The translations under genes and the position numbers were made by a program. 26,232 bases of DNA from Planctomycetaceae bacterium (GTDB taxonomy: Bacteria; Planctomycetota; UBA1135; GCA-002686595): the NCBI GenBank assembly GCA_013360535.1, contig JABWBL010000002.1, positions 1 through 26,232 of the forward strand, in the 5' to 3' direction. Shown here in pieces: positions 15,061 through 20,554 of this stretch (position 1 is its first letter; the number at the start of each line of letters is the position of its first letter). The notes under the pieces were generated by a model. That model saw only the letters and a list, made by a program, of their open reading frames with translations, was not told the origin of the DNA and made no database searches.

Positions 15061-15776
15061 ACGTGGGGGAGCTCCTCTCGCTCGCCGGCAAGGTCGCCGT
15101 GGTCAGCGGCGGCAGCGGCGGAATTGGCCGCGCCGTCTGCGCGCTGTTGCGAGCGGCGGGTGCCACGGTGTGGAGCGTCGATCGCGCTGGAGCGCAGCCG
15201 GTCGTGGGAACCACGAATCTCGCTTGCGATCTCGCCGACGCGGATTCGATCGAGGCGCTGCGTTCGCAGCTGCCCGAGCGCGTCGACATCTTCGTGCATT
15301 GCGCCGGGATCACGCGGGATTCCGTGTTGTGGAAGCTCGGCCCCGAGCGCTGGAGCGAAGTGCTGCGCGTGAACCTCGATGCCGCCTTCCACCTGCTCGC
15401 GTTGCTCACGCCGCGCCTGCGCGAACGCGGCGGGAGTGTCGTGCTCGTCGCCTCGATCAACGGCGAACGCGGCAAGTTCGGCCAGTCGAACTACGCCGCG
15501 AGCAAGGCCGGCCTGATCGGCTTCGCCAAGAGCGCGGCGCGGGAGCTCGGCTCCTTCGGCGTGCGCGTCAACTGCGTCGCACCCGGCTGGATCGAGACCG
15601 ACATGACGCGCGCTCTGCCCGAGGAGCATCGCCAGCGCGCACTCGCCGAGACCGCTCTCGCCCGTCTGGGGCAACCCGAAGACGTCGCCTCCGCCGTGCT
15701 CTTTCTTTCCTCGCCACTCTCGGCGCACGTCACCGGTCAGGTGCTGCGCGTCGACGGCGGGCAGCTGATGGCCTGA
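15057..15776 (+). CDS. Short-chain dehydrogenase, possible 3-hydroxyacyl-CoA dehydrogenase
   Basis: A 239-residue classical SDR with all key features: cofactor loop GGSGGIG (18-24), D42 at the end of the second strand (VWSVDR; favours NAD), HCAGITRD (81-88), N106, catalytic S133, Y146 and K150 (YAASK), and the PGWIETDMT loop (176-184). It resembles FabG/PhaB-type 3-hydroxyacyl reductases. Its start overlaps bcrD (ATGA), so it belongs to the operon. Oah produces 3-hydroxypimeloyl-CoA, which next needs oxidation to 3-oxopimeloyl-CoA. An NAD-linked SDR here fits that step, but this is inference. The R. palustris BadH reaction is another possibility, less likely because that pathway's partners BadI and BadK are absent and Had and Oah are present. 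Confidence 0.85.
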   Translation: MNVGELLSLAGKVAVVSGGSGGIGRAVCALLRAAGATVWSVDRAGAQPVVGTTNLACDLADADSIEALRSQLPERVDIFVHCAGITRDSVLWKLGPERWSEVLRVNLDAAFHLLALLTPRLRERGGSVVLVASINGERGKFGQSNYAASKAGLIGFAKSAARELGSFGVRVNCVAPGWIETDMTRALPEEHRQRALAETALARLGQPEDVASAVLFLSSPLSAHVTGQVLRVDGGQLMA

Positions 15777-15793
15777 AATGCCTTGAGGTTTCC

Positions 15794-16300
15794 ATGACGC
15801 ACAACGAATCGATCGTCGTCCGCAACCTTCGCCCCCGCGACCTCGACGCCGTGATCGAGGTCGACAGCCGCAATGCGGGTCGCCGCCGGACCGAGTACTT
15901 CAAGGTCAAGCTCGCGCAGGCGATCGCCGACACCGGCATCCAGGTTTCGCTCGCGGCGGAGCGCGACGGCCGCCTCGTCGGCTTCCTGCTGGCGCGCGTC
16001 TACTACGGCGAGTTCGGCTCGGCGGAGAAGGCCGCGGTGCTCGACACCATCGGCGTGCACCCCGACCAGCAGGGGCAGGGCGTCGGTGTCGCGCTGCTGC
16101 GCCAGCTGCGCCAGAACCTGATGGCGCTCGGCATCCAGAAGCTGCAGACGCAGGTGCGCTGGGAGGATCCGGCGCTGCTCGCGTTCTTCCATCGCTCCGG
16201 CTTCCGTCCCGCCGCGCGCATCGACCTTGATCTCGACCTCGCCGCCGCGCAAGTGGCCGACGACCGGCGCGAGGCGCAGCGCGAGCTCGCGGGCACCTGA
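15794..16300 (+). CDS. GNAT acetyltransferase 2, possible BadL-like
   Basis: A 168-residue GNAT with a well-formed motif A: IGVHPDQQGQGVGVALLRQL contains the canonical Q-G-Q-G-V-G acetyl-CoA loop. Motif B follows with LGIQKLQTQVRWEDPALLAF and FFHRSGF. It starts at the ATG at 15794, five bases after a GAGG site and 17 bases after the SDR stop. It ends 17 bases before the Rrf2 gene, so it is encoded directly beside the regulator. It shares a layout and local motifs with GNAT1 (VR-x-L-x-x-x-DL near the N-terminus, EFGS in the middle, FF-x-x-SGF near the end), which suggests duplication. By analogy with BadL of R. palustris it could acetylate an aromatic amine or other small molecule that signals to the regulator. 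Protein acetylation cannot be excluded. Confidence 0.88.
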   Translation: MTHNESIVVRNLRPRDLDAVIEVDSRNAGRRRTEYFKVKLAQAIADTGIQVSLAAERDGRLVGFLLARVYYGEFGSAEKAAVLDTIGVHPDQQGQGVGVALLRQLRQNLMALGIQKLQTQVRWEDPALLAFFHRSGFRPAARIDLDLDLAAAQVADDRREAQRELAGT

Positions 16301-16317
16301 GCGGCAGAGGCCATTGC

Positions 16318-16698
16318 GTGCGCCTTTCCAAGAGCGCCCAGTACGCGCTGCTCTCGGTGATCGAGCTCGCCCGCTCGCCGGAGCCGGTCACCGTCGCGCA
16401 GATCGCGGCCCGTGAGCACCTGCCGGAAGGCGCGCTCGCGAAGGTGTTCCAGGCCCTCGTCCGCGCGCGCATCGTGCAAGGCACGCGCGGCGTCCACGGC
16501 GGTTATCGACTCTGCCGTCCTCCGTCGGAGCTGAGCGTGCTCGCCGTCGTCGAGCTCTTCGACGCCCCGCAACCCGTCCCCTCCGCCTCCGCCGACTCGG
16601 CCCCGAGCCGCTCGCGCCTCGAGCAGCTGCTCGCCGAAGTCGACGAACTCACCCGCTCCACCCTCGCCTCCGTCACGCTCGAGACGCTCACGCGCTGA
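16318..16698 (+). CDS. Rrf2-family transcriptional regulator, BadM-like
   Basis: A 126-residue Rrf2-type winged-helix regulator: MRLSKSAQYALLSVIELA, VTVAQIAAREHLPEGALAKV (helix-turn-helix, 25-43), and the wing RGVHGGYRLCRPPSEL (57-72). IscR- and NsrR-like members carry three cysteines in the segment after about residue 90. Here that region (83-100) is rich in Ala, Pro and Ser with no cysteine, and the single Cys is in the wing (C66), so an Fe-S cluster is unlikely. BadM, the Rrf2 repressor of the R. palustris benzoyl-CoA reductase genes, is the closest functional precedent. It starts with GTG, 17 bases after GNAT2, with AGAGG upstream. As the last gene of the operon it would be autoregulated if it binds upstream of had. 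Confidence 0.88.
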   Translation: MRLSKSAQYALLSVIELARSPEPVTVAQIAAREHLPEGALAKVFQALVRARIVQGTRGVHGGYRLCRPPSELSVLAVVELFDAPQPVPSASADSAPSRSRLEQLLAEVDELTRSTLASVTLETLTR

Positions 16699-16738
16699 AC
16701 GAAGTTCGACCGCGGCCTGCAGCTTCGGCCGGAACGCA

Positions 16739-16762
16739 ATTCCCGCCCTCATGAACGGGAAT
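16739..16762. terminator. Hairpin after the benzoyl-CoA operon
   Basis: ATTCCCG (16739-16745) and CGGGAAT (16756-16762) are perfect 7-bp arms with a 10-base loop, 40 bases after the rrf2 stop. No T tract follows, so it may be a 3'-end stabilising hairpin, a weak terminator or an operator. The rest of the 185-bp gap up to 16883 shows no other supported element. Confidence 0.35.
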
Positions 16763-16883
16763 CGACAGTCGCAGTGACAGCGTGGTCATTCGGCGAAGCT
16801 GATTGGAGTTCGAACGGTTGCAATCGAGGCGTGAGCTGGGGAGGCTGGCTCGCGGAACGACGGAGAAACGGGGACCTGATCGC

Positions 16884-17561
16884 ATGGACAGCCAAAGCTC
16901 GCAATCGCAGCCGGAACCGACGCCGGGACTGATCCATCCGCCGAGGGCCGCGCGAGCGGCGCCGGTGCGGCCGCACGGCGAGGAAGAGATCGGGGTCGCG
17001 CTGTACCAGCCGCTGCGGACGGTGGACGTGGTGCTGGCGACGCCGGAGCGGGTGGCGGCGAACGTGGACGAGCGTCTGGGGCTGGGCCGGCTCGCGCTCG
17101 TGTTCCTGCTGGCCGGCGTGGCCTTCACGGTGCCGTACAGCTGCGTGCTCGGGATCGAGTCGTGGTGGCGGCTGACGGCGCTGTACCTCGGTTCGACGTT
17201 GATCTGCCTGCCGTCGTTGTACGTGTTCACGAGCTACACCGGCACGCGCACGACCCTCGGGCAGATCGGCGTGCTCGCGCTCCTGATCCCGGCGTCAGCG
17301 GCGATCTTCACGCTCGGATTCGCGCCGATCCTCGAGTTCCTGCGGCTGACGATGGAGAAGGACTCCGAGGGCATCGGCTGGAGCTCGATCTCGACGGCGA
17401 TGCTCGGCATCTCGCTGGCGGCAGGCGTGCTGCAGCTGTGGCGTTGCTTCCTCGGCTCGCGCCAGCAGCCGAACCCCTTGCTGCTCGGGCTCGTGCTCGT
17501 CGTGTGGCACGTCGTGTTCCTGTACGTGTTCGTGCGCATGTTCACGGTGCTCGAGCTGTAG
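16884..17561 (+). CDS. Five-helix membrane protein of unknown function (paralogue A)
   Basis: A 225-residue membrane protein that I do not recognise by name. A hydrophilic N-terminus of ~65 residues (rich in Ser, Gln, Pro and Arg) is followed by five predicted helices: ALVFLLAGVAFTVPYSCVLG, LTALYLGSTLICLPSLYVFT, GVLALLIPASAAIFTLGFA, STAMLGISLAAGVLQLW and LLLGLVLVVWHVVFLYVFV. I chose the ATG at 16884; a TTG 81 bases upstream is in frame but adds an atypical Arg-rich stretch. The 'L.CLPSLYV' helix-2 core and the YS-x-x-LG motif recur in the next gene, so the two look like divergent paralogues encoded side by side, 3 bp apart. Such pairs may form one membrane complex, but no function can be assigned. 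Confidence 0.75.
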   Translation: MDSQSSQSQPEPTPGLIHPPRAARAAPVRPHGEEEIGVALYQPLRTVDVVLATPERVAANVDERLGLGRLALVFLLAGVAFTVPYSCVLGIESWWRLTALYLGSTLICLPSLYVFTSYTGTRTTLGQIGVLALLIPASAAIFTLGFAPILEFLRLTMEKDSEGIGWSSISTAMLGISLAAGVLQLWRCFLGSRQQPNPLLLGLVLVVWHVVFLYVFVRMFTVLEL

Positions 17562-17564
17562 CTC

Positions 17565-18212
17565 ATGCGCCGCGCGCTGCTCGGCCTGTTCGCAGGCACG
17601 GCCGCCTACGGTTTTGCGCTCGGCTCCGCGCACAGCGAGCTCTACGCGACGCGCAACCTCGTCAAGCTGCCGCTGCTCGTCGTCGTGACGGCGACGATCT
17701 GCTCGATGAGCTACTTCGTCGCGGCCCGCGCGCTGCGCACGAGCCACACGTTCGCGGAAGTGCAGCAGCACGCGTGGCGGCTGTTCGTCGACCTCGGGCT
17801 GCTCCTGGGGAGCCTCTCGCCGGCGGTGTTCTTTGTCGCCCGCGTCGCACGCGCGACCGACGACGGCAAGCTCGGCGACTACGACAAGTTCCTCGCCTTC
17901 AACCTCGCCTGCGTCGCCTTCGCGGGCACGATCGCGCTCGTGCGCCAGTCGCGCGAGCTCTTCAGTAGCCGCGAGACGAGCCCGACGCGCGCGCGCTCGC
18001 TCGTCTTCGCGTGGCTCGCGCTCTCGCTCTTCGTCGGCGGCCAGGTCGCCTTCACGATGCGCCCGCTTTTCGGCTTCCCGGCGACGCGCGGCAACACTCC
18101 GCCCTGGTTCGTAGGCCGCGAGCACGACCTGCGCGGCGCCGCCAACTTCTACGAGGCCGTCCTGCAGACGCTCGCCCACCCGCCGCTGCCCGAGTGGCTC
18201 CGCGGCGGGTGA
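17565..18212 (+). CDS. Five-helix membrane protein of unknown function (paralogue B)
   Basis: A 215-residue membrane protein with about five helices: LLGLFAGTAAYGFALGSAHS, KLPLLVVVTATICSMSYFVA, LFVDLGLLLGSLSPAVFFVA, AFNLACVAFAGTIALV and SLVFAWLALSLFVGGQVAFT. The segments 'VKLPLL..VT..IC..SYFV' and 'FVGGQVAFTMRPLFGFP' belong to a family of uncharacterised membrane proteins that I recall from Planctomycetes and Verrucomicrobia (memory, not a search). It starts 3 bases after the previous gene's stop, hence cotranscribed. It ends 12 bases from the convergent FG-GAP gene, with no obvious terminator between. Confidence 0.8.
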   Translation: MRRALLGLFAGTAAYGFALGSAHSELYATRNLVKLPLLVVVTATICSMSYFVAARALRTSHTFAEVQQHAWRLFVDLGLLLGSLSPAVFFVARVARATDDGKLGDYDKFLAFNLACVAFAGTIALVRQSRELFSSRETSPTRARSLVFAWLALSLFVGGQVAFTMRPLFGFPATRGNTPPWFVGREHDLRGAANFYEAVLQTLAHPPLPEWLRGG

Positions 18213-18224
18213 GAGGCTGGCGGG

Positions 18225-20381
18225 TCAGCGGCGCCAGATCGTGACGCCGCGCTCCAAGATGGTCTTGGGCAGCAGCACGATCTCCGCGACGCCGTCGCCC
18301 GTGAGATCCGCGATGAAGTTGCGCCCCGAATCCCCCGAACTTGAAACGGAGACGAGTTCGGTGAGTGCGCCCGACGGCGACGACGCGAACATCCGGATCT
18401 TGTGATCGCCCGACGGCGCATCCGTGAAGTCCGCGAACGCCAGATCGTCGAGGGTGTCCGGCCCTAGATCGACCCGTTCGAGCCTGAGCGTGTGGATTGG
18501 CTCGCCGATCAGCGTCACCACCGGCGTCGCGAAGCTCCCGGTGCCGTCTCCGAACGCCCGCACCAGCCGGATGGGTGAGAGGCCCTCGAGCCACGCGACG
18601 TCGAGGTCGCCGTCGCCGTTGAATTCGCCCGCCACGACCACGGCCGGAATCGAACCGGGATTGGGAGTGACGATCGGGCTCGTCAGGCTTCCGCTCGCAG
18701 TCCCGCGCCATACGTTCAGCGTCTGAATGCCCGTCGCGAGCGCGTCGTCGCGGCCGTCGCCGTCGAAGTCCCCGATCGCCGCGATCGGGACGTAGACACT
18801 GGCGACTTGGCTCGGCGGTCCGAAGCTGCCGTGGCCCGTGCCCAGATACAGCTTCAAGTTGAGCCCGGTCTCGAGCAGGTCCAGCTTGCCGTCGCCGTTG
18901 AAGTCGCCCCAACTGGTCTCCTGACCTCCCAGGCCCAACGTCCGCACCGCCGGTCCGAAGCGTCCCGTGCCGTCGTTGAGGCAGATCGCGACTTCGTAAT
19001 GCGTCGACCGACCGAAGGCGTCGAGATCGCCATCGCCGTCGACGTCGAGAAAGTCGAGAGCGTCGATCGACTGCGGCAGGGGGATGCGGGAGAGGCCAAT
19101 GGCCTGACCGTTGCCGAGTCCGCGACTCACCTGCCAATCCGGCGTCCACGGTCTCCGGCTCCCGAAGTCGGCGAGGCCATCGCCATCGACGTCTCCGATG
19201 GCTTTGGTGTGGTGGGTGCGAGGGATTGGCGTCTGCACCGTGTGCGACCAGCCTCCTTGGCCATCGGACAGCGTGAGGCCGATCCGGTCTCCGATCGCGG
19301 CCACGAATTCGGCGGCTCCGTCGCCGTTGACGTCTCCGCTCGCGAAGCGAGCGAAGTAGCGGTCGAGCGCGATGGGGCGTCGGAAGTCGAAGTGTCCCGT
19401 TCCGTCGTTGCGCAGGAACTGCGGAGTGGTCCGGGAATTCACGAGCAGATCGACATCGCCATCGCCGTCCAGGTCCGCCACAGGCACGAACGGCGCTACC
19501 GCGGCCGGGACGGTCGAGCTGACCACGGCCCCCGTGGACGTAACCCGCACGACCAGCAGCTCGCTGTTCTTGGTGAGAACTCCCTCTTCACGTCCGTCCC
19601 CATCGAGGTCCGCGGGCTCGAGGATCGAGCTGTAGTCGACTCTCAAGTTCGAGATGTTGGGCCCGAAGGTGCCGAACGTCGTCCCCAGGCGCAGCACCAG
19701 ACCGAAGAGGAAGCCCGGTTTCGACTCACAGTAGGCAAGGTCCGGCAGCCCGTCGGCGTTGAAGTCGCCAGCGGTCGCGGGCGAGCCATTCCCGATCGGC
19801 ACCGGGGCGGTTGACTGCCAGCCCGTCGGCTGGTTGAGCAGCAGTCGGACGTTGCGCACGCCATTCGTGGTCACCGTCACGAACAGGTCGAGCCGACCGT
19901 CACCGTTGAAGTCCTTCACCCGTCCGAGCTGGGCGTTGGAGGCGAGCAGCGTGGTCCCGCCGAGTGAGCCGCTCGGAGTCTGGTAGGCGATGCGCAGGTC
20001 CGCGTTGATCAGGCTGCGGTCCACGACGTCGAGCCTTCCGTCGCCATCGAAGTCCGCCCAGTCGACGCCGTAGGAACCCATCGCTCCCGGGATCGCCAAG
20101 GGCGCGTCGAAGCTGCCGTCGCCGCGGCTGCGCATCCAGTGGAGCTGCGTCGTGTGCCCGAGGAGGATGTCCCCGAAACCGTCGCGGTCCCAGTCGCCGA
20201 TGCTCGCCCCGGAGAGTGCGTAGTTCGTCGGATACTCGAACGTCACCAGCGGAAACTCCGGGTCCAACTGTGCCGCCGCGCTCGCCGCCGCGAGCCCGAC
20301 CGCTGCCCCGAGCCGCACGAACTCTCTCGTCCACCTCACTGCCAATCCAAACCGCGACGCAGAACCGTTCCACTCGACCAT
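18225..20381 (-). CDS. Secreted FG-GAP/VCBS repeat protein (718 aa)
   Basis: A large exported repeat protein. The ATG at 20381 has a strong AGGAGG site four bases upstream. The N-terminus has a hydrophobic signal (VRLGAAVGLAAASAAA, 22-37) with probable cleavage before QLDPEF. The mature part carries about 13 calcium-binding-type loops of the form D-x-(D/N)-G-D-G-x-x-D, for example DFDGDGRLDVV, DFNGDGRLDLF, DLDGDGDVDLL, DVDGDGLADFG and EFNGDGDLDVAW, at roughly 50-residue spacing, as in FG-GAP/VCBS seven-bladed propellers; 13 loops would allow nearly two propellers. No catalytic or anchoring domain is seen. The C-terminus ends in a last loop (DLTGDGVAEIV) and TIWRR. Probable extracellular or surface binding protein, ligand unknown. 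The in-frame extension upstream of 20381 lacks a signal peptide and was not used. Confidence 0.85.
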   Translation of the reverse strand: MVEWNGSASRFGLAVRWTREFVRLGAAVGLAAASAAAQLDPEFPLVTFEYPTNYALSGASIGDWDRDGFGDILLGHTTQLHWMRSRGDGSFDAPLAIPGAMGSYGVDWADFDGDGRLDVVDRSLINADLRIAYQTPSGSLGGTTLLASNAQLGRVKDFNGDGRLDLFVTVTTNGVRNVRLLLNQPTGWQSTAPVPIGNGSPATAGDFNADGLPDLAYCESKPGFLFGLVLRLGTTFGTFGPNISNLRVDYSSILEPADLDGDGREEGVLTKNSELLVVRVTSTGAVVSSTVPAAVAPFVPVADLDGDGDVDLLVNSRTTPQFLRNDGTGHFDFRRPIALDRYFARFASGDVNGDGAAEFVAAIGDRIGLTLSDGQGGWSHTVQTPIPRTHHTKAIGDVDGDGLADFGSRRPWTPDWQVSRGLGNGQAIGLSRIPLPQSIDALDFLDVDGDGDLDAFGRSTHYEVAICLNDGTGRFGPAVRTLGLGGQETSWGDFNGDGKLDLLETGLNLKLYLGTGHGSFGPPSQVASVYVPIAAIGDFDGDGRDDALATGIQTLNVWRGTASGSLTSPIVTPNPGSIPAVVVAGEFNGDGDLDVAWLEGLSPIRLVRAFGDGTGSFATPVVTLIGEPIHTLRLERVDLGPDTLDDLAFADFTDAPSGDHKIRMFASSPSGALTELVSVSSSGDSGRNFIADLTGDGVAEIVLLPKTILERGVTIWRR

Positions 20382-20422
20382 CGCGCCTCCTCGTTCCTGC
20401 CGGTGAGCTTGCGTTCCGTTGG

Positions 20423-20442
20423 CGTCGCGCCCATTCGCGACG
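20423..20442 (-). other. Hairpin in the leader of the FG-GAP gene
   Basis: CGTCGCG (20423-20429) and CGCGACG (20436-20442) form a perfect 7-bp stem with a 6-base loop, 42 bases upstream of the start codon at 20381. It could be a 5'-leader hairpin. The rest of the 173-bp gap up to 20554 has no supported element. Confidence 0.3.
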
Positions 20443-20554
20443 GCGCTACTCCGTAGCCGCGCCCCAAGACGTGGCAACCAACTCGCGCATTTTTGGCAGA
20501 TTCGCGCGGCGTTTCAGGCCGTGCAACATTCACCGCGTGCCAGTTGCCGTCCCC

